Both the position numbers and the translations under genes were made by a program. 64,000 nt of DNA, from positions 1,534,239 through 1,598,238 of the forward strand of contig NW_015622543.1 in NCBI RefSeq assembly GCF_000835495.1. The letters are read 5' to 3'. Of the stretch, positions 31,982 through 43,675 are shown piece by piece (positions within the stretch are counted from its first letter, which is position 1; each line of letters opens with the position of its first letter). The notes beneath the pieces are model-generated. The model worked only from the letters and a program-made list of their open reading frames with translations, searched no databases and was not told the DNA's origin. This DNA comes from Cladophialophora immunda. Taxonomy: Eukaryota; Ascomycota; Eurotiomycetes; Chaetothyriales; Herpotrichiellaceae.

Positions 31982-34215
31982 TTACTCAGACCCCTTCTCC
32001 GCTGTCACTTCAACGTGGGTTGCCTCCATTCCATGCTCTTTGTCGATCGCTGCCACCTGTGTCTGGAGCGTGTTGAGATCGATATCTCGCTGGTACACCG
32101 CAATGCGATCTCCGTCCTAAACATGTGTTAGATACAAGTAACCCGCTTTTATCAAGAGGGAGACAAGATACGACTTGCTCCGTGGCTTGGAGTTGAAAAA
32201 GTTCGAGAGAAGGAGAGAAAGAGGACTTGATTTTGGGTGGGGGAGGCCAGGATTGTCCAGGGCTGACTTACGCCAAATAGTGCGCCCACTTCCTCTAGAG
32301 CCAGGCCTCTTGTGTTGGGGAAGTAGAGCCAGATGACCACAACCGAGGCAGCGTTCAGGACAATGAAGATCAGATAGTAACCCCATTTGATATTGCTGCT
32401 CACATGTCAGTCCTGCTGTGTAATGCTCACGCGCCCCATCATAGTTGGACAGAAGGAGGCGTCAGGGCACGCGACGCGATGGGAAAGGAGACACTTACGC
32501 GAAAGCAGTGGGTGCTGCCTCGGTCCATATTATGTTGAACAGAGCCTGGGTAGCCAAGGCTAGAGTATAGCCCTTGGCACGATAGGGGGTAGGAAAGACC
32601 TCGCCTACCCACGTAAAGAGCAAGCCGTCGATGAAGCAGCCATAGAAGAATCCGAAGAGGAAGATGGCCGCCACGCCTAGTCGCAAGATGGAGTCGGAGC
32701 CGTTGTCCAATGAAGTCGCGACGATGATGGCCTCGACCAGCAGACAGCTGCTTGCGCCGATGAAGCCTGTGACCGAGTAGCCCGGTCGGTTAAACCGGTC
32801 AACTACGAAGATACCGACCACGTTGCCGCCCCAGTTCAATGTTGCCCAGCCGCCCTGGTAGATGAGTTGCTTGTTGGAGGAGAAGCCGAGCAGGCTGTAC
32901 AGAAGCGGACCGTAGTCTAAACCGGATCGAATTAGCTTTATCGATCTCAGCAGAGGATTGAGAACAGAAGAGACTTGAGCTCCAAAAGGAGTAAAAAGGG
33001 ACAGATACAGAACCGTTTGAGGTGCAGAGTGGTGGCTGAGGCTTAGTTTAGGGCGCCACGACTTACTGACGATGACGTTCACGCCAGAGGTCGCTGTCAT
33101 GGCGGGCCATACGATGCCAAAAATCGTTCGCCAGGCCATTGGGCGAGTCGCGACCATTGACTTGTAGGAAAGATCGAGACCTGCGTCGACTTCGGCTTGC
33201 CTGGAGATCTGGTAGTACTCCATGTCGGCGAACGAGTCGTCTTTATCGCTGGGAGATCGATGTAGGCGACGCAGCAAGGCGTGAGCTTCGGGGTGGCGGT
33301 CCATCATGATCAGCCAGCGAGGGCTTTCCGGGAGCCAAATACAAATAATGATGCAAATGATGGGGACAACCATGCCCAGCGCTGAGGAGAGAGATCCGGT
33401 TAGTGATGCGCTTCCTTTTTAACTTGTGCCTCTCGCAGGAAGGGCAGCTCCTACCTAGGATCGGGCGGAATGCGAGGACGCTCCCCCGGTAGTAAGAGAA
33501 GCCGTATCCAATCCAGTTGGCCGAGACATAGCCAAACCCAAGCAAGATGGCGCAAATCTGCATGAGGGCACCGCGTTGGCGAGGCGGAACTAGTTCAGAT
33601 AGCCACATCGGAGTGACGCATAAAGTGATGTACCCACTGCAAGCGTGTTCACACCAAGTGTCAGCATTTGTTCCTGGCATACCGTTGCTTATTCCTACTC
33701 GAAAGATCTGCAATCCTTCTCGATTGTCACCGGTGGGCTCTTTGTCGTCAATACGCATCGGGCGATCTTCCCCACGAAAGGTAGAAGTGTATGGGAACGG
33801 AGACTTACGCGAATCCCGCGATAAAGCGACCGACAATGAACATTGCGATGTGGACGGAGCCTGTCTGGATGGCTTGCGCGATCACAAGACCGATCTGGGC
33901 CTGGATGGAGGTACTCTTGCGGCCCCAGCGGTCGGCGGCATAGGCAGCGTAGAAAGTGCCGAAGACGCCTCCAGCGTAGTACAGCCCGTTGGTGGCGCCA
34001 AATAGCTGGGTGGCATTCTTGGCTGTGATGAGGTTCATGTACTCCAGGAAGGATGGCTGTCCTCCCACGGTGCCGATGACCGCGCCGGTATAGCCATAGG
34101 CAAGAAACGAAAGCGACAGCCCGACCGACACCAAGAGCGTGTACTGGTTGAAATGCCGTTTAGGTGGCTCGGCGGACGTGAGGCCTTCAGAAGCAGCAGC
34201 AGTGGAATGGGCCAT
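31982..34215 (-). CDS. MFS sugar-porter family transporter
   Basis: Six exons (34215-33809, 33636-33455, 33381-33067, 32916-32499, 32395-32272, 32116-31982) join in frame to 526 residues. The sugar-porter signatures are visible: DRWGRKS after TM2, VGRFIAGFAAGYI with SELVPPRQRG after TM4, WLPESPRWL before the central loop, then PTPYRAKG and the C-terminal PNTRGLALEEVGALFGDGD. Twelve helices are predicted at the plasma membrane. The carrier imports a sugar, polyol or organic acid that cannot be specified. Intron 3 (150 nt) is a multiple of three without stops. The frame reaches 34395, but the ATG at 34215 (MAHSTAA) is preferred. It lies among catabolic genes, suggesting pathway-specific uptake. 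Confidence 0.88.
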
Positions 34216-35751
34216 CTTGACGAAAGGGTCCAAAACTGCAGGCTGTGCGTTAGAGTCAGGAAGAGAGCTGGGGACAGACTCGCTTGTGGACGCACCGCGA
34301 AGCAAGCGCTGGGGTATTTGTACTTGATGCTGGATTGGAACCCCCCTCCACAGTATCTGGCCTCCTCCTTTCATCACTCTGGGGATGGTGGACACTAGTC
34401 TCGCCCTCTCGCGGAGCGGACAATGTGGACCGTTGCCAGGCCCAGAGAATTCCGAGGAAGTCTATATGAGGGCGGTCTGAGCTTGTACAGCCGTGTTACA
34501 ATATATCCGTGGACATATCTACCAACCGCCTGCGCGTAAAGGCCACAAGCGGCAGATAGTGCACGAATTGGAGTCGGGCCCAAATCGATCTAGGTTAGTG
34601 TTTGAATTTCTGCACGGCGGTAAGAATAATGTCTTTGCAAGACGTCCACGTGTATCAAGGTGCGATTGACTAAAGGGGCAATGCATAGAGCTGGAGTCCA
34701 GAAGCATGAAGAACCACCCATTGAGAGGTACTAGACTCGAAGATCTTGAAGGACGATTGTGATAAACAGGCAACCAAGACTGAGAAGCTGAAGTCAGAAG
34801 GCGTCTTTCGATCAGCCGGCAGAATGGGACAGACAAACAACGTCGCATCATGAAACAGTAAAGTGGTAACAAGCAAGAATATTAATAGGCCCCCGTTACT
34901 TACCGGCTTTTGTTCTCGCATTGGTTGTCGTGGTTCTCCAAGCCTATAGCTCCTCGATTCATTCATAGACGTGTGCGAGACAGGTTACGAAAGGAGTTCG
35001 ATCTTCAATCTCGAGGCTATAGACATAATCGTCCCACTTGTTCTCGGAGATCCTGGTTGCATGAATTAGGTAGAACTTGGACAAACACACACGCAGGATC
35101 GGCACATCCACACTCCAATTGCCAGCCCTGCAGTCTCTGCTGTTCAGCCATTGCGGTCTGGTACACTTTTGGCAAATTTACAGCCTCAACCTGAGCTGCG
35201 TTTTTCTTTAACTTCCATCCCGCTTCGAATCTCGTATCGTCAAGCTCGGCTTCATCAATAAGTGTCAACGTGCAGAGGGAAAAGCCAGCTGAATAAGGCT
35301 GGCCCGAGCGATCTTGTCCACGAAGGTAGGTGCAGAGAGGGCAGTGCACATGTACAATATGACCCGTCCCGCCAGGAAAGCCACTGCTTCGTCGACACGA
35401 TCTTTCGAGATTGAAATCCGGGGTGGCTCGGGGATCCGGTACAAGCGGTCAAACAGCAACGTTGCAGGATCCATCTGAAGAACTGTACGAGGTAGGCCCG
35501 CGCCATTCCTCGATGCAATCAATAAAGTAGGAGCCTAGGGCCACGCCTGCCAAAAGCTGCTTTGCTATCGGAGCTGCTAAGCTATCCAATATTTTGAGGC
35601 CTCTTCGGCCCCTCGCCAAAGATATTCACATTCTTCCAGTCCTCGGTGGGAAAGTCTGGCGTAAGCTTTGCCCACTTCAATGAAGAGACCGATAGGAAGG
35701 AGGAGAGAAAGATGGAAAGCTAACATGACGATGACCTAGCCAGGCGAAGAA
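34216..35751. other. Intergenic region, possibly with unidentified coding fragments
   Basis: This separates the sugar porter promoter from the 3' end of the dioxygenase gene. Two minus-strand frames (35265-35522 and 35017-35349) have protein-like composition, for instance VDEAVAFLAGRVILYMCTALS, but they are in different frames, lack a recognisable family and share no clean splice junction. They may be relics or chance. Confidence 0.4.
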
Positions 35752-36946
35752 TTATGCTTGCATGGTCTGCACGGAGATGGCTCTGGTCATCTCTGCAGAT
35801 TCCTTGGCCTTTTCGGCTTTCTTCCAGTCCAGGCCTTGTCGCATGGGCACGTTGGGGTCATTGAGGCCCCAGCCGAATGGTCCCATGTCGAACACGGAAG
35901 CTCTTCGCATGTCTCGTGGGTATCGTCCAATGTATTGGGCGCCCGCCTGCGCCCGGTGCAAGACTGCCGTGTTGTCCCACATCACAAGATCACCGTCGTT
36001 CTGCCATTCGACGGTCTTTCTGTACTTTGGCTGCGTACAATGAGCCCACAGCTCGTCCAGCAATGCCTGAGATTCTTCGAAAGACATGCCGTCGAAATGG
36101 TGACAGTATGTAGTCAGATAAAGGGTTTTGCGGCCAGACGCCGGATGTGGTACCACGATCTTGTGCTTTGCCATGGGGAAATCCTCGGGCTCGATGTCTT
36201 TGAAGAAGTCGGGGGCAGCCATCTTTCGATTGAGCATGAGCGAATTGTTGGCGACCAACGGCTCTAGCCTGTCTTTCATCGCAGAGGACAAGTCATCGTA
36301 CGCTTGACGGGCATCCAGGAACTATTTTATATACCTCTTAGCGCAGGAATGGACAAAATTTCTGGGGCTTCAGCTCACCTCCGTCTCTCCACCCGTGCCC
36401 TTGGGAGGAAGCTTATGCGCTCGTAAAATGGATACCCCCGTACGGCGTGCATTGAACGCAAGGTCGGCATGCCACAAAGTGTTGCCCTGGTCATACATCA
36501 GGCCAGCCCGCAGGAGAATGTTTTTCAACGCCGCGTACCTTGGCCATTGCTAATTTAGCTGGGTCCCGCTCACTGAAAACGTTACCCTCACTGTCGATAT
36601 TGCTGATGTCGAAGAGCTCCACTGGAATGCGGAGTTTATAGCCATTCTTTACATGTGGTGACATGTCGTCGAGCTCGCCGAATCTTTTGGCAAAAGCAAT
36701 GTGCCGGGCATCATCAAGACCGGCGTTCCGGCACACGAGCACTCCATACTGAGGGCGCACTTGTCAGTGTGATCATCCGCGTAAAAAGCTCTCCCGCAAA
36801 GATCTCGCGCAACGCACCTGATCTAACGCCGCTTGGATTTCTTGAAATACATCGTCCGACAAGTCCGAGCTCCAGTCAACGCCCTCTACCTCAGCAGTGA
36901 AAGTAGAGTGAGTGGGGATGACTTTGAGAACTTGCGCTGAGCCCAT
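35752..36946 (-). CDS. TauD/TfdA-type 2-oxoglutarate-dependent dioxygenase
   Basis: Four exons (36946-36818, 36748-36539, 36486-36379, 36321-35752) join in frame to 338 residues. The iron ligands are the H119-x-D121 pair in GNTLWHADLAF and the distal H271 in TAVLHRAQ; an Arg near 288 (RDMRRAS) would bind the 2-oxoglutarate carboxylate. FARRFGEL-like and PPKGTGGETEF segments fit the 2,4-D dioxygenase-like fungal subfamily. These cytosolic enzymes couple 2-oxoglutarate decarboxylation to hydroxylation or ether/sulfonate cleavage. The gene is divergent from the cyclase gene with only 409 bp between start codons, so co-regulation is likely. Confidence 0.9.
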
Positions 36947-37355
36947 GGCTGATCAACTGACAAGATGGCGAAGATAGCTTCAGTTGTCGTTGCAGGTAGT
37001 CCTGACAAAAATGCAGAGATAGAAAGAGCCTAGTATACTGGTCTGGCCCGGTTTGGCCTCGGAAGGTCATCTCATTCTAAATACCCAAACCTTCAGGTGG
37101 TGTAGTGTGATGAATGATTCTCACCCACAAACTATTCTCTTCCCTGCTCGGGCACCACCGACCCACTCGTATATCCGTGGATAAATGTCTGCAGAGGTTT
37201 TCCGCCCCACACCCACGCCCTGCCCGCCTGGTGCACTCGAGAATCTAGATGCTATTAAAGCCATTAAATACATTCCAGAGGGTCGTGAGTCGACTGGACA
37301 AGTGCTCAATCTGCATTGATCTGTTAGAACGGATCGCGAAATCGCCTTTGCCGGA
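36947..37355. promoter_or_regulatory. Shared divergent promoter of dioxygenase and cyclase genes
   Basis: 409 bp separate the start codons of two oppositely oriented catabolic genes, so both promoters must lie here. No specific operator could be assigned by eye. Zn2Cys6 sites (CGG pairs) would be the elements to test given the regulator at 40122. Confidence 0.5.
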
Positions 37356-38849
37356 ATGCAACCCGTCTTCGATCCAGATTCAGCTGAATTCCCCACCCGC
37401 GACAAGCTACCACCAATCGAGGGGGCGCCGGAAGGAGCGTGAGTACCTCTGGCAGCGTGTTAGTTAGCTGCATTTGAAACTTACACTCTCTAGGGCTTGG
37501 GTCTGGGGTAAAGATGATAACGTACGTTGCCGTTGGTTTATGGGGCTCCCTTGTAGCCTAAGCCAAGCTCCTGATCGAATTATCAGCTGGGACGATTGAA
37601 TCTCCTCACGCCCAGCAGAGTCGCTCAAGCTGCCAAAGAAATCAAGTCAGGCGTGATTGTCCCTCTATAGTGTGTGGTCACATAACCTTCTCCTATTGTC
37701 CCACTGACAAGCGTTCTAGCCTTCCTCTGGATGTCCCTGAGGTTCCTGCCTTTGGTCGTGAAACCTTCAAGCATAAGATAAAGGCACTGGTCCTAAACCT
37801 TGGCTATGATGATCTCTACGAGCTGAACACCCAGAGTGGCACTCAATGGGATGGCTTCCGCCATGTGCGTCTGCCGTTGACTTTCCCTCTCCCCTTCACT
37901 CTTGCGTGCAGAGGCTCAACAATATGCATAGGTTGCGAATGCGAAGTCTGGGTTCTTCTACAATTGGGTAAGTTCGACTTGGCAAAAACCGACGGTGTGA
38001 AGAAGGACAAGAGACTTGCCTCACCAGTTCCATCTCGCCTTCTGGTGTACGGATTCATTGATCTGGTCTGACGAGAACAGACCACAGGATCGGATATCGA
38101 TGGTCCAGAGCCCACGCACAAGTGCTCGGTGCACCATTGGGCTGAACACGGGATCGCTGGACGGGGGGTTCTGCTCGATTACAGGCGTCACGCAGAGAAG
38201 AAGGGCATCCACTACGATTCTTTTGATTATCATGCCATCAGCTTTGACGACTTGGTGGCAGTTGGGAAGGACCAAGGTATCAACATCTTGCCCGCTTCCC
38301 AAGGCGGAGATATCCAGGTGGGAGATCTCTTATTCATCCGGGCCGGCTTCGTGGCCGACTACCATGCCAAGTCAAAGGAAGAGAGAAAGCAAGCCGCGCT
38401 CAGACCTCATGTCTATGGCCCCGACGATCAACAACGCTGGGCAGGGGTGAAGCAAGAGAGCCCCATGTTGGATTGGTTACACGATTGTTGGTTCTCCACC
38501 GTCGCAGGAGATGCTCCGGCGTTTGAGGCTTGGCCATCGCAGACTGGTACGTCGCAAGAGCCTACTTTTCCCCTGCAAAAATCACTGACTACACGGATCA
38601 AGACTATTATCTGCATGAGTATATACTCCCCCTTTGGGGCATGCCGCTCGGCGAGATGTTTGACTTGGAGAAATTGTCCAAGACATGCGAGGAGCAGAAA
38701 CGATGGACCTTCTTTGTCACCAGTGCTCCCGCAAACTGCCCAGGTATGCATCAGTCCCCCAACTGGGCCTCCGTCTCGCAGCAATCAACTCATTCCCTGT
38801 GTCCTTAGGTGGAGTGAGCACTCATGGGAACTGTGTTGCTATTCTGTAA
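37356..38849 (+). CDS. Cyclase-family metal-dependent hydrolase (kynurenine-formamidase-like)
   Basis: Eight exons (37356-37438, 37494-37521, 37587-37669, 37720-37864, 37932-37967, 38081-38546, 38603-38743, 38809-38849) join in frame to 340 residues. Fungal cyclase signatures run in order: FPTRDKLPPIEGAPEGAAW, LGRLNLLTP, LPLDVPEVPAFGRE, the metal-site region NTQSGTQWDGFRH (variant of H-G-T-H-x-D), HHWAEHGIAGRGVLLDY, GDLLFIRAGF, STVAGDAPAFEAWP, and the terminal LWGMPLGEMFDLEKL..SAPANCPGGV. The family hydrolyses N-formyl amides or lactones. Every exon joins without a stop, so the gene looks intact. It shares a promoter with the dioxygenase. Confidence 0.9.
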
Positions 38850-39031
38850 CACTACCAAGCATCTGTGCTTGTCTACCGCGGAGCATCGTCACCAGCAAAC
38901 GCTACGAAGTTACAGGTTCGTCAAGAATGAGGTGGACTTTGACCCAACTAGCGCAACTTCCAACCTCATTTGTGATGGATCTATTTCCTGATGCCATTGG
39001 CGAACGGTGGTAGAGACTCTTTCTGAAAACG

Positions 39032-39545
39032 TTACTTCTTGCTGTAGCCGAGGTTCGCTACTATAGTGTCCATAAGAAACTGTAGTATGCTGGCATCCGT
39101 CTTTCTTCCGCTCGACGCTTTTGGAACAAAAGGGCGTTCCGATCGCATAGCTGTAGCCGTTAGTGGCATCTCCAAAACTGAAGAAATCTCGCTGAGAAAG
39201 AGAAGAACCTCTGCGGTCCCGGCAAGAACAACCTGGTGAGGAAGTCCCGCAAGATCATCAAAGATTGGTGAGACTCTCGGATCCCCTGGTGCGACGTCGT
39301 CCGGAAGTGGTAGTTTGACCAGAGTCGGGTTGTCCCTGGTGAAGGTGACCAAGAGGTCTGTGGCCGTTGCCCGAGATTTGAGAGTGTCTTCCATGACTAG
39401 GACTAGCCATGGAGAGATCAAGAGGAGCCCTCCTGGTAAAGCAATACATGTTGAGGCGCCTCGTGCGTCTTGAGCTCCTCGACTTTGAGAGCCCATTCTC
39501 CCGACTTGTCGTCCAGTATAGGCTTTCTGGCCTTGTGGTCAAGCA
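39032..39545 (-). pseudogene. Alpha/beta hydrolase relic (steroid-esterase type)
   Basis: The minus strand carries GGLLLISPWLVL, NPTLVKLPLPDD and DPRVSPIFDDLAGLP..VLAGTAEVL, the C-terminal half of fungal HSL-like hydrolases. Just upstream the match continues in a different frame (SGEWALKVEELKTHEAPQ), where a working enzyme would have GDSAGG and the following helix, so there is a frameshift near 39450 and the nucleophile elbow has degenerated to DKSGE. No HGGG half is found further upstream, and the C-terminal catalytic His segment is not recognisable. This is a decayed copy rather than a second esterase. Confidence 0.75.
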
Positions 39546-40121
39546 TGATGAACTCATAAACTCTATAGATAGGCTTTCGCTCGGCCCTTCAAGTATTCAT
39601 GAAGCTCGACAGCCCCGACATAAGTGCGACACAAATGCGAATCTCCCCTCGTGTATCGACTTGGGAGGCACAGATAGGTCCTGATTAGTCGAAATGGTCA
39701 GGCCATTATCCACGGAAAATGGAACTCGGGGCGTTCACCAATATCCGATTGGCCCTGGCGCACTTCCCCCGGGATTTGGAACACGTGCGTACCATTTACT
39801 CCATACAATGCACGCCTCCACGGCCCTTGGGGAGCCCACTGGCCCGAATCCATCTGGCTCAACTTACATCTGCATAATGGTCATGTGGAGGGGTGAAGGA
39901 TAAGCGTCTCCACCGCCTGCAGGCAGGGATGTGGTGGTGTAGGGAAGGAGGTACATGTCCCTAATCAGATTGATGTGTTTGGCTGGGCATTTTGCGCTGA
40001 AGACTCTCCTTCCCCGTTTGGGGTGCTTCTTTTCCTCCACGTTTCACCCCCGCAATATGTTTGTGCCCCGGTATTCCGACCTGCTGTCTGCTTTTTTGTC
40101 CAGCTTTAGAAAGTTCCAAAT
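39546..40121. other. Intergenic region
   Basis: This is the promoter side of the Zn2Cys6 regulator. No gene or repeat was recognised. Confidence 0.5.
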
Positions 40122-42777
40122 ATGCCTGCCAGAAACAATCATCGGGTGATGATGAGCCCTAACATGGCCTCAGTCGACAGCACCGATTCTTCGAATGCGC
40201 GACGAAAGTGTTCAAATGCCTGCGTTGCGTGCCGACGTCGCAAAGTCAAGGTACGAGATTCCGATCCCTCCAGTTTCCAAGCTAAAAGCTCGCCAGTGCG
40301 ACAATTTGGCACCCCGGTGCTCAAACTGCGTCCTCTACAACTCCGCTTGTGAGTTTGCTCTGGACAGACGCAAGTAAGACTCCGCGGGGGGAAGATTCTG
40401 ACCTTGCGCTATTACTGATCCATCCAAATAGGACGAGGGGGCAGGCGGCCAAGAGCAATCGTGTCCGGGCAAATCTACAACGACCCGATCGCGTCGTGGC
40501 CGACTCTCTACAGGCCCAGAGCCCCGAGCCCTCGACAGCCAGTCGCCGATCAAAGTCTCGAGTAAATGATGCGTCATCACTGTCGCCTACGCCCCGTACC
40601 AATATAACGACTGAGAGCACAGAGTCGCTGGGTCCGTTTGATGATACCGCCTACTGGGAAACACTGGTTCGCGACTCTGGCTCAACCCTTGCCCATGTGG
40701 ATGATCCCGTACCAGAAGACGCAGAGGCTCTGCCCAAGGTGGCGGAGCCAGGGAATACAGGTGCTTACTGGTTCTCGTTGCGCCGCCTCGGTGTATCAAA
40801 TGGACGGACGGAGAGGCCGACGCCGACATTGGCTGTTTCAATGTCGCCAGATACGGCCCTTCCGCAAAGACCAGTATTATCCGCTTCCGTTTGGGGCAAG
40901 ACGGACCTCAGGAACCTTTTAGCACGACGGACTGGTCGCCTCCAACAAGACGAGGATAGCTGCTACACTTTTTCAGGTGGGATGAGCCTACGAGGAATCC
41001 TCCCTGAAGAGGAACCGCATACTCCACTCCCGCCGGAACGGCAACAGGTCGAAGTCAGGGACTCTTTCAACATCGATGATAACGACTGCACTCTTCTCTC
41101 GGAAAGTCTGGATCACCTAGGGTACCGAGATCGTTTGACAGAACTTTTCTTTATCTGGTACAACCCCTGGTTAAACGAGATCGATGAAGAGATGTACTTT
41201 GTATACAAGTCTTCTTCTCCTACGGCCCAGGACAATTTCTTTTTCTCGGCAGCCTTGGAAACAGCAATGTAGGCGCCAGGATTGAGAAGGAGCGTGAAAT
41301 CTGCTGACACTATGTAGCCTTGCCATCGGCGCCACATATTCCCAAATTTACCAGCCAATGGTCTCTGGCCGTCCCTGTGAATTGTTTGCTCGGCGTGCCA
41401 AAGTCCTCATTCAAGCAGAGACATCCAAAGCCTCGCTTGCATCAATACAGACACTGATGTTGCTGTCGCAATATGAATTCGACCAAGGGCGCTTATCGCA
41501 AGGTAACTGACTTCGCTTTTGACATGTTGGAAATCAGATCTCTCCTGCTAACCACGACTTCATAGGCTTCCAGCTCCATGGTAAACGAAACTGCTCGCCT
41601 TGTTCACAAATGGGCTGCTGATCTTAATTAGATACGGCAATGCGCATGGCCACTTCTCTTGGCTTTCACCACCAACACGACCAGATAGAAGTGCCGCTAC
41701 CGTTCAAGCAGATGACTGCAGACGCTCAATACGTCTTGGCCAACACTTGGAAAGCGCTTTTATTACACGACATGTGAGTGATTCTGATACCCTCTTTCGC
41801 CACTACAGCCTTCACCTTCCTCCGTCGCCCGAATCTCTCGTGGATTAGCGCTGAGGACGATCAGCATCTGGCGTATCGAATGCGGACGTCGATGCACGTC
41901 GGTCATCGAAGACCTCCTCTTGTTGCCCTCGAGCCCCTTGAAGAGCCCGGGATGGAGTCGCCATGTTCAACAGGCCCGAGCTCGATCCTCGCTGTGGGCC
42001 TACCAGCAAAACAGTGTGAACGACTTTACGATCGCCATGACAGAGCTAGTCAGCATGTCAGCCCGCGTTTCCAATGACCTGTAAGTACTACTGCTTGACA
42101 CATTCTACCGCTCGTGGGATCTAAAGTCTTTAGCTATGTGGACAGCAGCAAACCCATCGGCGAGGCTGCATATCGATGCAGACGAGACATGCACGTCCGG
42201 CTTCAAAGTTGGATGCAAATTTTACCCAGTGCGTTACAGGTGAATCTCACCGAAGAGGAAAATGCGCAGTGTAATAGATCTTTGTCGCCCCACACGCTTT
42301 TACTACTGTGAGCAGGACTCAGATTCAGGCATGGTTGTGGTTGTTTCTAACTGTGTCAGCATGTTCTACCACGAAACCAACATTCAGTTACACCGGTGTT
42401 TCTTTACCCATGAGCACGGCGGTGATACTGAACCAAGCGCCTCTACCATGAACCCCTGCTTCGATTCCGCAAACGAGATATCCCGTCTGCTTTTGGTTTT
42501 CAACCACAGATTTGGATTCCAACATCTGCACCCTGCTGCCGCTGGTCCTATCTTACTAGCTGCTCTTACCCATCTTCTGCATTCTTCTTTAGATACTGGG
42601 CATCCCGACCTCCGAACAGAACAATATCGACGTCTTTGCTTTCATGCGCTCTCAAAGCTGGGCCAGAGATTCTATGGCTGCCGGAATAGCCTTGTCCGTT
42701 TGGAAGCTCTGTATGAGGAACAGAACCCACCTTTCAGGGCGGGTGCGAACGGGGCGAGTCGTAGGGGAGCATCTTGA
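40122..42777 (+). CDS. Zn2Cys6 transcription factor, middle exon junction unresolved
   Basis: The N-terminus has a complete Zn2Cys6 cluster (C34, C37, C44, C51, C54, C61) split by an intron just before C44. Exons that join in frame are 40122-40250, 40297-40373, 40432-41268, 41318-41502, a 15-nt exon 41566-41580 and 41632-41773, then, after a problem stretch, an exon ending 42080, 42134-42307 and 42360-42777. The body matches the fungal regulator middle domain (LAIGATYS, QTLMLLSQYEFDQGRLSQGFQLHDTAMRMATSLGFH). Between 41774 and about 41945 no good acceptor continues the frame, and resemblance is scattered over frames. Either a weak splice site is used or the gene carries a frameshift. It probably regulates the neighbouring catabolic genes. 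Confidence 0.7.
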
Positions 42778-42871
42778 CCAGCACCTGCACAAGAAACCAC
42801 CGGCGGCTGGTCCAACACATTCCCAAACCCGCGATTTCATGACTCTGTAAAAGTTGGGGTATGCACAGTCT

Positions 42872-43675
42872 TTACAGCTTTGCCTGCTGAAAGATCGACC
42901 TGGCCTCCTGGACCGAGTTTTTTGACGCCGTGGCCAGGAGGGTCGAGTCTCCGTGATACAAAAAGAACCGGAAGCCCAGTTGGATGTTTCTCTGCAAGGC
43001 CTGAGGCGTGCCTGTGAAGATCCCAGCCGGTTTTCCCGCCTTCTTTCCGGCCGCGACGATCGCCTGAAGGGCCTGGATGAAGACGTCTTCGGCGCCATCC
43101 CCACCTTGCAATCCCAAAGACACTCGGAGATCGTAGGGTCCCACGAACACGCCACTGACGCCCTCCGCCGCCAAAATGCTGTCTGCATTTTCCACGCCGC
43201 GCGCCGACTCGATCATGGGGAGAATGGCAATGTTCTCCGGCTTCCTCGCCGCGTCAAAGTATGTGAGCTGCGATCGGTCCGAGTCTGGATGGGCAAAGGC
43301 GGCATGCAGCGGCCCGAAGCTGCGGGCGCCGTCTGGAGGATATCTACTGTTCCTGACGACGGCCTGTGCTTGGTCGCCGGTCTCCACCATGGGCACAACA
43401 ACGCCAGCGGCGCCACTGTCGAGGGCCCATTTGACCCATTCGAGTCCATGGGACGGCACGCGCACCAGAGGTGCACAGGATCCCTTCGACGCCGCCGCGA
43501 TGGTGCCGACCGCGATAGTGACCTCGCGTGCGCTCATCGGGGTGTGTTCCATGTCGAGGATGACACAGTCATATCCGGCATTACCAATGATCTGGTATGC
43601 ATGGATGGAATCCAGGCCGACGAAAGTCCCAACCAGGAGTCCCTCGTCACGGACGCGGGAGGTGAACGACCACAT
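42872..43675 (-). CDS. HpcH/HpaI-family aldolase
   Basis: An intronless protein of 267 residues of the HpcH/HpaI (citrate lyase/2,4-dihydroxyhept-2-ene-1,7-dioate) aldolase family. Signatures are GYDCVILDMEHTPMS, the VRVPSHGLEWVKWALDSGAAGVVVPMVET barrel strands, ARSFGP, the metal-ligand Glu in LPMIESARGVEN and the Asp in VGPYDLRVSLG. These class II enzymes cleave 4-hydroxy-2-oxo acids to pyruvate plus an aldehyde, using a divalent metal, in the cytosol. The frame opens at a GTG (43693); the first ATG is 43675. Its 3' end lies 94 bp from that of the Zn2Cys6 gene (convergent). It would supply the carbon-carbon cleavage step of a catabolic pathway. Confidence 0.9.
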   Translation of the reverse strand: MWSFTSRVRDEGLLVGTFVGLDSIHAYQIIGNAGYDCVILDMEHTPMSAREVTIAVGTIAAASKGSCAPLVRVPSHGLEWVKWALDSGAAGVVVPMVETGDQAQAVVRNSRYPPDGARSFGPLHAAFAHPDSDRSQLTYFDAARKPENIAILPMIESARGVENADSILAAEGVSGVFVGPYDLRVSLGLQGGDGAEDVFIQALQAIVAAGKKAGKPAGIFTGTPQALQRNIQLGFRFFLYHGDSTLLATASKNSVQEARSIFQQAKL

